Source: Sinomicrobium pectinilyticum (GTDB taxonomy: Bacteria; Bacteroidota; Bacteroidia; Flavobacteriales; Flavobacteriaceae). Taken from it: a stretch of DNA of 64,000 bases. This document shows positions 18,152 to 27,434 of the stretch, in pieces (within the stretch, counting starts at the first letter, position 1; every line of letters begins with the position of its first letter). A model generated the notes under the pieces. It saw nothing but the letters and a program-made list of their open reading frames with translations, did not search any database and was not told where the DNA came from. Location: the NCBI RefSeq assembly GCF_003725735.1, contig NZ_RJTM01000085.1, forward strand, positions 1 to 64,000, in the 5' to 3' direction. A program made the translations under genes and the position numbers.

Positions 18152-18184
18152 AACAGCGGAGGATGGGGAACATGCTCCGCTGTT
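18152..18184. terminator. Bidirectional terminator between ppa and the PepSY gene
   Basis: AACAGCGGAG (18152-18161) pairs with CTCCGCTGTT (18175-18184). It is flanked by an A-run to the left and TTGTTTT to the right, suiting both converging genes. Confidence 0.8.
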
Positions 18185-18190
18185 CTTGTT

Positions 18191-19375
18191 TTATAATACT
18201 TCCTGTTTTTGAAGCAGGCGTTCGTTTTTTTGTCGTTCCGGTTTTTCTTCTTTCCTTTTGGATTTCCGGCCGGGTTTTGTCTTTTTCTTTCTGCCTCTCC
18301 ATATCAGAAAACCGGTAATCGGGGAAGAAGCGGCAACAAGGCATACGAGGAAAGCCAGTATTTTGGTTGGATATCCGTAAATACTGCCGATATGGATGGG
18401 ATAAACAAGACGCCGCACTTTATCTCCCGTGGAAAGATCCTTATATAATGTTGTCTTCAATCGTTTGCCCGAATACATATCAAAATATACCATATCCCGT
18501 ATATTGGGTATTCCTGCTTCGAGATTTTCTTTCAGAACAAGGATGCTGTTCACTCCTTTTACATCACGGATAAGGCGTATATCTCCATGGTACGGAAAGA
18601 GGCTGTCGGTTTCCCGTAACATAGAGGCATAGAAATAATCCTTTCTTTCCGTAGCATTTTTTGCAGATATGTTTTTTACACGGTGTACGGGCTTGGATGC
18701 CCCGTCCGCAATGTAATACATCAGGTTTTCATACCAGCGATAAGACCAGATAAGGCCTGTAAGTGCAATAAGGAGAAGGAATACGGAACTGTAGAACCCG
18801 AATACGGAATGGATGTCCCAGTTAACCCGTTTAAAAGAAGCATTCCACTTGATTTTTAAGCGTGGTTTCAGGTTTTTGAGTTTTACGGGGCACCACAGTA
18901 CAATGCCGCTGATAAGTAACACCACGAATATCAGACACGAAGCACCGGTTATGGCCTTCCCGGTATTTCCCATAAGCAGGTAACGGTGAAGTTCCGTAAC
19001 TATGAAGAAAAACCGTTTTTCATAGAAAGTGTCTTTCAGTATAGCGCCGGAATAGGGGTCGGCGGAAAGTACGAGCCTTTCGCCGTTTTTATCCGTAAGA
19101 TGGATAAGCATACTTCTCTCCGGCTCGTCAAAGACATAGAGGTTGGTAAATTCGGAGTCGGGGTGCCGGTTACGGGCCTGTTCTATCAGGTGGTCCGCCG
19201 GAAATCTTTCGGAAGAAACCTGCGGAACGTTGTAATATGCCGGATCGAAAAAGGGCCCCAGTTCCTTTTCAAACACCAGAACACTTCCGCTGAGTGCCAC
19301 TATAAAAACCACAAGACCGGAGGCAAGCCCCAGCCATAAGTGGATTGTTTTGATATAGGGTTTCAGGCGTTTCAT
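18191..19375 (-). CDS. PepSY-associated TM helix protein (putative ferric-siderophore reductase)
   Basis: A 394-residue inner-membrane protein. It starts MKRLKPYIKTIHLWLGLASG and has a first TM helix, a periplasmic PepSY-type domain (about 45-140), then further TM helices (GASCLIFVVLLISGIVLWCP, FGFYSSVFLLLIALTGLIWSY split by a loop, and one near 345-365). The tail is very basic (RGRKKKTKPGRKSKRKEE). These proteins are usually paired with TonB siderophore receptors and some reduce ferric siderophores. Its start codon touches the receptor stop, so the two are one operon. Confidence 0.9.
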   Translation of the reverse strand: MKRLKPYIKTIHLWLGLASGLVVFIVALSGSVLVFEKELGPFFDPAYYNVPQVSSERFPADHLIEQARNRHPDSEFTNLYVFDEPERSMLIHLTDKNGERLVLSADPYSGAILKDTFYEKRFFFIVTELHRYLLMGNTGKAITGASCLIFVVLLISGIVLWCPVKLKNLKPRLKIKWNASFKRVNWDIHSVFGFYSSVFLLLIALTGLIWSYRWYENLMYYIADGASKPVHRVKNISAKNATERKDYFYASMLRETDSLFPYHGDIRLIRDVKGVNSILVLKENLEAGIPNIRDMVYFDMYSGKRLKTTLYKDLSTGDKVRRLVYPIHIGSIYGYPTKILAFLVCLVAASSPITGFLIWRGRKKKTKPGRKSKRKEEKPERQKNERLLQKQEVL

Positions 19376-21805
19376 CTAGAACGAATATCCTACAGTTAAA
19401 AGCCAGTTTCTCGGAGCTCCCGGGAACAGGCGGATATAATCATATCCTCCTACCCAGTGCGTCTTGTCTGTAATATTGTTGATATTCAGCTGTAATGTGA
19501 ATTTATTTATACTATAATAAAGTGCTGCATTGAGAAGGGTATATGCCGGTATGGTCTGTGCGCTGTTTTGTTGCAGTACCCTTTCCGTGACAAAGTTGGT
19601 GCCGAAACCTGCACCAAGTCCCTTAAACTGGCCGTGATTGATGTTGTACCTGGTCCATAGATTCCCCTGGTGCTTCGGTGTATTCGGCTTTTGAATTCCG
19701 CTACGGTTACCTTGGGCATCTTTTACGATTTCAGCCTCGATAAAGGAATAGGAGGCACTGACACTCCAATTCGGTAATATGCGCCCGTTGAGGTCAACCT
19801 CTACGCCACGGGAACGGTCTTTTCCTATTTGTTGCAAAACGTCCGTGCCCGGTTGTGCATAAAGTGTGTTCTTCTGTTCTATCCGGTATAGAGCCAGTGT
19901 GGCATCCAGTTTACCGTTGAACCAGGAAGACTTCCCTCCGAATTCTATCATATTGCTTTCCAGCGGATCAAAAGGTCCTCCGAGGTTAGGGTCCATATTG
20001 GAAGCTGTCTGCGGCTCGAATCCTTGAACATATGTGCCATAGAGGTTGATATTGTCTGTTACGGAATAAGTAACCCCTATCCTGGGCAGAAATGCTTCCT
20101 GGTGTACGCTCTTTTCATCAGGCATGTCGTAATTCTGTTTGTCCGTATAGTAGTCGTAGCGGAGGCCAACCAGTACTTTCAGTTTATCCCAGCTGATCTG
20201 ATCCTGTATGTAAACACCATGAGAGTTATATAGTTCCGGGCCGTATGACCTTACCGTATAGATATAATTGTTCATGTCTTTCAACTGTTGGGAAGCCACA
20301 GGATCTGTCAGGTCAAAATGTGCAACATTGGGGATGGGGTTACTGTTGGAATCAAAAAGAAAATCCTGGGGGTTGTTTTTGTCATAGGCTTTGGCCCCTC
20401 CGTCTGTTGTCAGGTACCCGTTAGCCTGTAATTGCGATCCACCACGGGGTATTTCCTGTTGAGCGTAATCATACCCTGCAATAAGGTTGTGATCCAGGGC
20501 TCCCGTCCGCACTTTGTAGTTAAAGAACGTGGAGAGATTATCTATAAACCTCTTGCGCTTGCGCTGGAATACCTGCATGGCTATCTGGTCCGGGATGGGT
20601 TGCCCCAGACTGTCTACGGCATATTGGTTGGCTCCTCTGTGTTCCAGGAGGTCTTCGTTATACCCGGTGCGGATGTAAGATGCCGAGAAGGACAGGTTGT
20701 CCGTAAACTGGTGGTTCAGTGCTATGGTAATAATATAGGTCTCTTCATTGAGATAATCATTAGTAGCACTCAGGGACTGGGAGATGGGGGTGGAATAAAG
20801 ATCATCCTTAAACGTGGATTGCCCCCGGTCCAGCCGGCTTTTCGAACTGTTGTAGATAAGGTCGAAATTCACCCTTGTTTTATCTGTCGGCAGAAAGGAA
20901 ATAGAAGGTGCGATAACAAGGTTTTTATCAAATTGCAGATCGCGGAAGCTGTTGGCGTCTTCATATCCTATATTAAGGCGGTACAGTAGTGATTTATCTT
21001 TGGTCAGCGGCCCGGTAAAATCTCCGAGAGCCCTGAGGGTATTAAAACTTCCTGTGGAAAAGCTCACGGAATTCCTTACTTCGTCCAGGGGCTTCTTGGT
21101 GACCCGGTTGATAACCCCACCCGGAGAAGCATTTCCGAATAGGGCAGAGGAAGGCCCTTTTAATACTTCCACACGTTCCAGGTAATTGGCCAGGGGCTGT
21201 TTCCAGAAACCGGTAGAGGTTCGCATACCATTCAGTAATTGCGTATTACTGCCGCCATTGATGCGGTATCCCCTTATAATAATGTCGTCATAAAAAGTAT
21301 TCTGGTTTACACCGCTGAAATTTTTAACGATATCACCGACACGCATTACACCCTGATCGGCAATGAGCTCTTTGGTGGCATAGGACACCGCCTGGGGAAG
21401 GTCTTTCAGCGCTATCTCTGTTTTGGCCCCTACAAAAGATGTGGTATTCTTATAGCTCTTCTCCTTACGTCCTATTACTTCCACGGTCTGCAGGGCGGTT
21501 ACACTTTCCTGTAGCTGAAAGTTGAGATCCAGGTTCTGACCTTCTTCCAGTGTGATATTATGCTCCTGGGTAGTAAAACCGATTTCGGATACGGTCAGGG
21601 TATAGCTTCCGGGCGGGATATTTTTCAACCGGAAATAACCGTTCTCATCGGCGGAAGTGCCACGGTTTAATTCGTTTATGAATACATTGGAGAAAGCTGC
21701 GGGCTCGTCTGCCCCGTTAGTTACTTTCCCGGTAATACTTGCCTGCTGTTGTCCATACATGATGCAACTGACGAGCAAGAGACAATACGTGATACAAAAT
21801 TTCAT
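19376..21805 (-). CDS. TonB-dependent siderophore receptor
   Basis: An 809-residue outer-membrane receptor. Order: signal peptide (to about residue 19, MYGQQQA), CarboxypepD_reg-like domain (22-105), plug (LPQAVSYATKELIADQGVMR... GPSSALFGNASPGGVINRVTKKP), then a 22-strand barrel ending NWLLTVGYSF. The plug sequence is characteristic of the FhuA/FoxA/FpvA siderophore class. The following gene encodes a PepSY protein. A 25-base palindromic sequence in front is a candidate iron-responsive operator. Confidence 0.95.
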   Translation of the reverse strand: MKFCITYCLLLVSCIMYGQQQASITGKVTNGADEPAAFSNVFINELNRGTSADENGYFRLKNIPPGSYTLTVSEIGFTTQEHNITLEEGQNLDLNFQLQESVTALQTVEVIGRKEKSYKNTTSFVGAKTEIALKDLPQAVSYATKELIADQGVMRVGDIVKNFSGVNQNTFYDDIIIRGYRINGGSNTQLLNGMRTSTGFWKQPLANYLERVEVLKGPSSALFGNASPGGVINRVTKKPLDEVRNSVSFSTGSFNTLRALGDFTGPLTKDKSLLYRLNIGYEDANSFRDLQFDKNLVIAPSISFLPTDKTRVNFDLIYNSSKSRLDRGQSTFKDDLYSTPISQSLSATNDYLNEETYIITIALNHQFTDNLSFSASYIRTGYNEDLLEHRGANQYAVDSLGQPIPDQIAMQVFQRKRKRFIDNLSTFFNYKVRTGALDHNLIAGYDYAQQEIPRGGSQLQANGYLTTDGGAKAYDKNNPQDFLFDSNSNPIPNVAHFDLTDPVASQQLKDMNNYIYTVRSYGPELYNSHGVYIQDQISWDKLKVLVGLRYDYYTDKQNYDMPDEKSVHQEAFLPRIGVTYSVTDNINLYGTYVQGFEPQTASNMDPNLGGPFDPLESNMIEFGGKSSWFNGKLDATLALYRIEQKNTLYAQPGTDVLQQIGKDRSRGVEVDLNGRILPNWSVSASYSFIEAEIVKDAQGNRSGIQKPNTPKHQGNLWTRYNINHGQFKGLGAGFGTNFVTERVLQQNSAQTIPAYTLLNAALYYSINKFTLQLNINNITDKTHWVGGYDYIRLFPGAPRNWLLTVGYSF

Positions 21806-21845
21806 ATAATGGAGGTCTGTTGTTTTACGGGGACGAAATTAATGT

Positions 21846-21870
21846 TTTATTTATATTTAGTATAAATAAA
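21846..21870 (-). promoter_or_regulatory. Candidate iron-responsive operator
   Basis: TTTATTTATA-tttag-TATAAATAAA is a perfect 10-bp inverted repeat 41 bases upstream of the siderophore receptor start. AT-rich dyads of this size suit Fur-type regulators, but no regulator is identified, so assignment is inference. Confidence 0.45.
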
Positions 21871-22084
21871 GTCAAATGTTTTTTTCACCTTTATTTTCCG
21901 GTAGAGGAGAGATAGTAGTGCATTTCATGGGCGAAGTAATGAAAATGATAATTTCGCTGCTGTTTTATCTTTTTATTTTTAAACGGGAATATTATGCATT
22001 CATAATTCTTTAATATCGGACTTACGGATAACCATTCATTTTTATTACATTTATGGTGATATATTTATAAAAACCTTGAAAAAT

Positions 22085-24436
22085 ATGGAGTCCAATACTA
22101 TTTTTTTGCCGATTATTATGGCAATCCTGGGTCTTGTCTATATGCTTGTAAAGGCAACGTGGGTCAAAAAACAGGATGCGGGAAATGAAAAGATGAAATC
22201 CATTTCCAAAAACATCAAAGAAGGCGCACTGGCATTTTTGCAGGCCGAGTATCGCCTTCTTTTCATTTTTGTTATCATTGCGGCTATCGCTCTCGGGGTT
22301 ATAGCTTTTTTTGTGCCCACGACACACTGGCTTATTATTGTGGCCTTTGTTTTCGGAGCTTTCTTCTCTGCTCTGGCTGGGAACATCGGCATGCGTATAG
22401 CCACGGAAAGCAACGTAAGGACTACGCAGGCGGCACGAACCAGTTTGCCGCAGGCCCTTAAAGTCTCTTTTTCGGGAGGTACGGTAATGGGATTGGGTGT
22501 GGCCGGACTGGCAGTTCTGGGGCTCAGTCTTTTCTTCCTGGTATTTACCAAGATGTTCCTTGTTGGTGCGGCGAGTTTTTATGACGAAATGACCATTGTA
22601 TTGGAAGCCCTGGCAGGCTTTTCCCTGGGGGCGGAATCCATAGCCCTGTTTGCACGTGTGGGCGGAGGTATCTATACCAAAGCGGCAGATGTGGGTGCGG
22701 ACCTTGTAGGGAAGGTAGAAGCGGGTATCCCGGAAGACGATCCGAGAAACCCGGCAACCATAGCAGACAATGTAGGGGATAATGTAGGAGATGTGGCCGG
22801 TATGGGTGCGGACCTTTTCGGATCGTATGTGGCTACCGTTCTTGCTTCCATGGTCCTTGGAAATTATATTATCCGGGAAATGGCAGAGGTGAACGGTGGT
22901 TTTACCGATGCATTCGGAGGGATGGGGCCTATTTTACTTCCCATAGTGATTGCCGGAGTAGGTATTATCGCATCGATTATAGGGACCCTGGTAGTGCGGA
23001 TAAGCAGTAATGATGCCAGAGAAGCACAGGTGCAAAAGGCTTTGAATACGGGAAACTGGCTTGCCATTATTTTAACCGTAGTGGCCTGTTACTTTTTGAT
23101 CCGATGGATGCTTCCGCCGACCATTCATATGAAATTTTTCGGGGAAGGATTTAAGGAAATTGCCAGTAATAATGTCTTTTTTGCTACCATTATAGGACTG
23201 GCCGTAGGCGGACTCATCTCATTTTTTACGGAATATTATACCGGCTTGGGTAAAAAACCGGTACTGAATATTGTGCAAAATTCATCAACGGGTGCTGCAA
23301 CCAATATTATAGCGGGGCTGGCTACGGGAATGAAGTCCACTTTTTCATCCGTACTTTTATTCGCAGCAGCCATATGGGGCTCCTACGCCCTGGCCGGGTT
23401 TTACGGAGTGGCCATTGCCGCATCGGCAATGATGGCTACTACTGCCATGCAGCTGGCTATCGATGCTTTCGGACCAATAGCCGATAATGCCGGAGGAATA
23501 GCTGAAATGAGTGAACTGCCGGAAGAAGTCAGGGGACGTACGGATATACTGGATTCCGTCGGTAATACCACTGCTGCCGTGGGTAAAGGATTTGCCATTG
23601 CTTCCGCAGCCCTTACCGCTCTGGCACTTTTTGCAGCATATGTGACTTTTACCGGGATTGACGGTATAAATATCTTTAAGGCCGATGTTCTTGCCGCATT
23701 GTTTATCGGGGGGATGGTGCCCGTTATCTTTTCCGCCCTTGCCATGCAGAGTGTGGGAAAGGCAGCTATGGAAATGGTAAAGGAAGTACGGCGCCAGTTT
23801 CGTGATATTCCCGGAATTATGGAGGGCACCGGGGAACCGGATTATGGCAGGTGTGTGGATATATCCACACAGGCCGCTTTGCGCGAAATGATATTGCCCG
23901 GGGCCATAGCTATTCTTTCGCCCATACTCATAGGCTTTGTTATGGGAGCCGAGGCTTTGGGGAGTTATATGGCCGGTGTGGCGGTGTCCGGAGTGGTATG
24001 GGCCATTTTCCAGAACAATGCAGGAGGTGCCTGGGACAATGCTAAAAAATCTTTCGAGGCCGGGGTGGAAATAGACGGAAAAATGACCTATAAAGGTTCG
24101 GATGCACATAAAGCTGCCGTTACCGGAGATACCGTAGGTGACCCCTTTAAAGATACTTCCGGGCCGTCTATGAATATTCTTATTAAACTGACATGTCTCG
24201 TCGGATTGGTCATTGCACCCATATTGGGAGGACATACTGCTGATACGGCCTCTCTGCGGGAAGATATCCGCAGGGAAGTGGATAGCAGGATGCCTGCCGG
24301 GGAAGACGAAAGTACCCGGGGAGTAATCCTGATGACCGAAACAGCAAACAGTACAACGGTAAAAGAAGAGATCCGGGTAAAAAATGATACTCCGGAAGAG
24401 GTAGAAAAAAACGGTAAAGAGATGAAAGAAAGATAA
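22085..24436 (+). CDS. hppA: Membrane-bound ion-pumping pyrophosphatase
   Basis: A 783-residue membrane pyrophosphatase that couples PPi hydrolysis to H+ or Na+ pumping. I use the ATG before [10 protein letters not shown]; an in-frame TTG three codons earlier is weaker. About 16 TM helices are visible, with the substrate motif [20 protein letters not shown] and [29 protein letters not shown] has Ala where K+-independent enzymes have Lys, indicating the K+-dependent class. After the last helix ([10 protein letters not shown]) there is an unusual charged tail of about 65 residues. H+ versus Na+ cannot be decided by eye. Confidence 0.97.
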   Translation: MESNTIFLPIIMAILGLVYMLVKATWVKKQDAGNEKMKSISKNIKEGALAFLQAEYRLLFIFVIIAAIALGVIAFFVPTTHWLIIVAFVFGAFFSALAGNIGMRIATESNVRTTQAARTSLPQALKVSFSGGTVMGLGVAGLAVLGLSLFFLVFTKMFLVGAASFYDEMTIVLEALAGFSLGAESIALFARVGGGIYTKAADVGADLVGKVEAGIPEDDPRNPATIADNVGDNVGDVAGMGADLFGSYVATVLASMVLGNYIIREMAEVNGGFTDAFGGMGPILLPIVIAGVGIIASIIGTLVVRISSNDAREAQVQKALNTGNWLAIILTVVACYFLIRWMLPPTIHMKFFGEGFKEIASNNVFFATIIGLAVGGLISFFTEYYTGLGKKPVLNIVQNSSTGAATNIIAGLATGMKSTFSSVLLFAAAIWGSYALAGFYGVAIAASAMMATTAMQLAIDAFGPIADNAGGIAEMSELPEEVRGRTDILDSVGNTTAAVGKGFAIASAALTALALFAAYVTFTGIDGINIFKADVLAALFIGGMVPVIFSALAMQSVGKAAMEMVKEVRRQFRDIPGIMEGTGEPDYGRCVDISTQAALREMILPGAIAILSPILIGFVMGAEALGSYMAGVAVSGVVWAIFQNNAGGAWDNAKKSFEAGVEIDGKMTYKGSDAHKAAVTGDTVGDPFKDTSGPSMNILIKLTCLVGLVIAPILGGHTADTASLREDIRREVDSRMPAGEDESTRGVILMTETANSTTVKEEIRVKNDTPEEVEKNGKEMKER

Positions 24437-24467
24437 AAAATAGCTGCTATAAAACACAGAGATTATC

Positions 24468-24520
24468 AAATGAAGTGCATCCCAAAAGTCAGACAAAAAA
24501 CTTTGGGGTGCACCTCATTT
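24468..24520. terminator. Long hairpin between hppA and the hydroxylase gene
   Basis: Arms of 22 and 21 bases (24468-24489 and 24500-24520) with three differences, loop of 10. The arms contain GTGCATCCCAAAAGT and its near complement. It probably serves as a two-way terminator for convergent genes. The arms also resemble the facing ends of an insertion element. Confidence 0.6.
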
Positions 24521-24577
24521 ATTTTTTGAACTCTATTGTGTTGATTAATAGTAGTCGTAGGGATTAAAAATATGTTC

Positions 24578-25228
24578 TTACAACCTGTTTACTTCCGCAT
24601 TTTCTCCCGGACTTCTGGGCATTGTACGGAAAATATGGTCCCATAAGGGGGAAGATACACCGAAAGCCCTGTCTGGTTCCCTGTAATGATGGATGGAATG
24701 GTGGTACCAGAGTACTTTAAGGAAGTTGTTGGGAACCTTAAACGCGTGTACCGAATAATGGACACCGAGGTAAGCGTTATATCCCATGAGGAACCCTGCA
24801 AGGAAACCAAAAGCATAATCTCCCATCACCGCCCTGTACAGGACGAAAAAGACAGTGGCAATAATAAGGCTGAGTACGGGAGGCATGGCCAGTCTGGACT
24901 TGTCTTTGGGATAGTCATGGTGCACACCGTGCATAGTGTATGCTATTTTTTTTCGCTTTTCCGTGGTAGCCGGCATATGATAAAAATAGCGGTGCATAAT
25001 ATACTCGATGAACGTAAAGAATACGGCCCCTGCTATAAAGAGCAATATCATTTCCGGTACGCGGAATCCCTTTTCTACGATTCCATAGTAAATAAGCACG
25101 GCAGCGATCACTGTAAATATAATCAGCGGCATGGAAATATGAGTGTGCGTCAGCTTTTCCAGTATAGGGTTGTTAAACAGTTTTGCAGAACCTTTGTGTT
25201 TGGGACGTTTGTGTTTTGTCGATTCCAT
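24578..25228 (-). CDS. Sterol desaturase / fatty acid hydroxylase family protein
   Basis: A 216-residue membrane di-iron hydroxylase. The His clusters that bind the two irons are all visible: HRYFYH, HGVHHDYP, HYSVH and HHSIHH. The size and motif order resemble fatty-acid 2-hydroxylases of the Scs7 type, which would suit the hydroxylated or sphingolipid-like lipids common in Bacteroidota (inference). About four hydrophobic segments. It lies 96 bases downstream of the deoxynucleoside kinase gene on the same strand. Confidence 0.92.
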   Translation of the reverse strand: MESTKHKRPKHKGSAKLFNNPILEKLTHTHISMPLIIFTVIAAVLIYYGIVEKGFRVPEMILLFIAGAVFFTFIEYIMHRYFYHMPATTEKRKKIAYTMHGVHHDYPKDKSRLAMPPVLSLIIATVFFVLYRAVMGDYAFGFLAGFLMGYNAYLGVHYSVHAFKVPNNFLKVLWYHHSIHHYREPDRAFGVSSPLWDHIFRTMPRSPGENAEVNRL

Positions 25229-25324
25229 AGAAATAAGATTGAAAAGTTATTCATCTGTGGGTTATCGGTCTTTATACAAAACAGCAATACCTGTGGAAAT
25301 CCTGTAAAACCTGATAACCAACTC

Positions 25325-25939
25325 CTAAAATAACCCGTTGAGTTCGGCATCGATTTTTTGGATGACATCACCGAGATCCTCGGGGTTATCTACAAAATTA
25401 AGCTTATCTACATCAATAATCAAAAATTTTCCTTTATCATAAGTATGTGCCCATGCTTCATAACGTTCATTGAGCCTGCTGAGGTAATCGATAGATATGG
25501 AGTTTTCATATTCCCGTCCCCTTTTGTGGATCTGACTTACGAGGTTTGGAATGGAACTTCTCAGGTAAATAAGCAGGTCCGGGGCCTGTACCAGGTTTTC
25601 CATGAGCTCGAACAACGAGCGGTAATTTTCAAAATCCCGATTGGTCATGAGTCCCATGGCATAGAGGTTTGGCGCAAAAATATAGGCATCCTCATAGATG
25701 GTCCTGTCCTGGATGATGGTCTTGCCGCTTTCCCTTATCTGTAATATTTGCCGGAACCGGCTGTTGAGGAAATAAATCTGGAGGTTAAAGCTCCACCGTT
25801 CCATCTGGGTATAAAAATCGTCGAGGTATGGATTATCCACCACATCCTCGAACTGTGCCTCCCATCTGAAATGTTTGGCTAACAATTTAGTCAAAGTGGT
25901 CTTTCCGGCACCAATGTTCCCGGCTACGGCAATGTGCAT
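25325..25939 (-). CDS. Deoxynucleoside kinase
   Basis: A 204-residue P-loop kinase of the dCK/dGK family that phosphorylates salvaged deoxynucleosides. Walker A is GNIGAGKTT (residues 7-15); the DR(T/S) catalytic region is IIQDRTIYEDAYIFAPNLY; the lid Arg residues lie in HKRGREYENSISIDYLSRLN. Specificity among dA, dG and dC is not clear. The gene would complement the CNT nucleoside importer elsewhere in the window. Confidence 0.95.
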   Translation of the reverse strand: MHIAVAGNIGAGKTTLTKLLAKHFRWEAQFEDVVDNPYLDDFYTQMERWSFNLQIYFLNSRFRQILQIRESGKTIIQDRTIYEDAYIFAPNLYAMGLMTNRDFENYRSLFELMENLVQAPDLLIYLRSSIPNLVSQIHKRGREYENSISIDYLSRLNERYEAWAHTYDKGKFLIIDVDKLNFVDNPEDLGDVIQKIDAELNGLF

Positions 25940-26330
25940 AGTATGATAGTAATTGAGTGATAAATGTTTTTCTAATGTAAATATACAAGTTATCCTTGTT
26001 CGGGTAAAATATTTTTAGCCGGGCGCGGGCATAAATATATTACCATCTCTCCGGTTTAATCTCGTCCTTAAGCATATATGAAAGCGAATCGGAAAATGTT
26101 AAAAAATGGCACCTGGCCCCGTTACGTATATTGGGCTGTATTCAAAAAAAGACATTTCCCGTGTTTTTATAAGGTAACGGAACAAGTTCACGGTTTCGTA
26201 CCCTGCAGGAAAATAACGTTCGGAATGATGGTAACGGGTTGATCTGCAAAACTTGCGGTTTGGTATAGGGATGCTGGTGATTGATCTATTTTGTTTTCAA
26301 AGAGACATCCGGCGCTGTAAATTTACTTAA
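25940..26330. other. Gene-poor gap
   Basis: No supported gene. A TATATTTA element, one base off the promoter consensus, faces the kinase gene near 25980-25990. A 54-codon frame from about 26079 has a composition unlike a real protein. The rest looks like decayed sequence. Confidence 0.5.
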
Positions 26331-26375
26331 AAGACAACCCTATGTTTCTCGGGATTAGCTTTTTCCGCCGTTGTG

Positions 26376-26489
26376 ATGGCGTCCGATTTGAAATACCAAT
26401 ATGGAGTAAATAAAGTGCCCGGTGATCATATTGCCGGATCAGCGGAAAATATGCTCAGGGCATTCCATAAGGCCTGTTTGAACAAATAA
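26376..26489 (+). CDS. Orphan short open frame before the GLPGLI gene
   Basis: A 37-codon frame from ATG (preceded by an in-frame GTG), reading MASDLKYQYGVN... HKACLNK and stopping 6 bases before the GLPGLI start. The frame is open back to 26331, adding LCFSGLAFSAVV, which looks like a hydrophobic leader without an ATG. Composition is protein-like, so this may be a real small gene or the end of a decayed one. I do not recognise a family. Confidence 0.35.
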   Translation: MASDLKYQYGVNKVPGDHIAGSAENMLRAFHKACLNK

Positions 26490-26495
26490 AAAAAA

Positions 26496-27374
26496 ATGAA
26501 AAATATGAGAAAAACAATGATGACCGGTTTGTTGGTTGCCGGTATGCTAGGTTCCGCTTTTGCCCAGGATTTTCGGGGGAAAGCCGTCTATGAGAGCAAA
26601 ACCTATGTGGATATGGATCTTCAGGGCACAGATATTCCCGAACAGGACAGAAAAAGAATGTTGGAAAGAATGAAACAGGATCTTGAAAAAACTTTTATCC
26701 TGGATTTCACCCGTACGACATCCTTGTACCAGGAAGAAGAACAGTTAGGACAACCTATAGCGGAAAGAGGCGGCATGCGTATGGCAGTTTTCACAGGCCC
26801 GGGAGGAGAGGGGATTTACTATAAAGACGTAAAGAACTTAACGTACTGTAACCAGGTGGAGGTGTTCGGGAAAATATTCCGTATAAAGGACTCCCTGCCT
26901 GACTTGCAATGGAAACTGGACAATGAGACCAGGAAGATCGGCGAATATACCTGCTATAAGGCTACGGCAATAAGAAAAGTATCCCGACCTGGATTTTCAG
27001 TGAAACCGGGTAAGGGAAATAAAAGGGAAAAAACGGCAGATTCGGGTAAAGAACCTGTCGGGGCAGAAGACAAGAAGATCGTCATCACAGCATGGTATAC
27101 TCCTGAAATACCGGTCAACCAGGGGCCGGGAGAATATTGGGGCTTACCGGGGCTTATCCTTGGGGTGGATACCGAAAGGACCTCTATTCTGTGCTCCAAA
27201 ATAATATTGAACTCTCAGGATAAAGAGGAAATAGAAGCCCCGAAAAAAGGGAAAGAGGTCTCCCGGGCCGAATTTGATGAAATCATGCATAAAAAAATGG
27301 AGGAAATGAGAGAAATGCACCGACGTGAAGGCCGAAACCGGGATGGAGGCAGGGTTTTCCGTATCGGCGGATAG
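26496..27374 (+). CDS. GLPGLI family protein
   Basis: A 292-residue exported protein of the Bacteroidota GLPGLI family, named for the motif seen here as WGLPGLILGVD (near residue 217). Signal peptide MKNMRKTMMTGLLVAGMLGS to AFAQ. The middle holds the usual YLDFTRTTSLYQEE-like (FILDFTRTTSLYQ) and ITAWYTPEIPVNQGPGEYWG segments. The C-terminus is highly charged with EMREMHRREGRNRDG. Function is unknown. It sits 60 bases before a large outer-membrane barrel, a pairing often seen for this family. Confidence 0.92.
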   Translation: MKNMRKTMMTGLLVAGMLGSAFAQDFRGKAVYESKTYVDMDLQGTDIPEQDRKRMLERMKQDLEKTFILDFTRTTSLYQEEEQLGQPIAERGGMRMAVFTGPGGEGIYYKDVKNLTYCNQVEVFGKIFRIKDSLPDLQWKLDNETRKIGEYTCYKATAIRKVSRPGFSVKPGKGNKREKTADSGKEPVGAEDKKIVITAWYTPEIPVNQGPGEYWGLPGLILGVDTERTSILCSKIILNSQDKEEIEAPKKGKEVSRAEFDEIMHKKMEEMREMHRREGRNRDGGRVFRIGG

Positions 27375-27434
27375 ATCGGCCCGGACAGAAGGGCTCTTCC
27401 GGTATATTTTTCTTCATAAATAGTGAATAAACCT

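Noticed and set aside
23357-24496. 379-codon open frame opposite hppA
   Set aside because: It is antisense to a certain membrane pyrophosphatase gene, has low-complexity Gly/His/Ser-rich composition and no recognisable domain.
26079-26243. 54-codon frame in the gap before the GLPGLI gene
   Set aside because: Composition is not protein-like, no promoter or family, and it overlaps no conserved motif that I can see.
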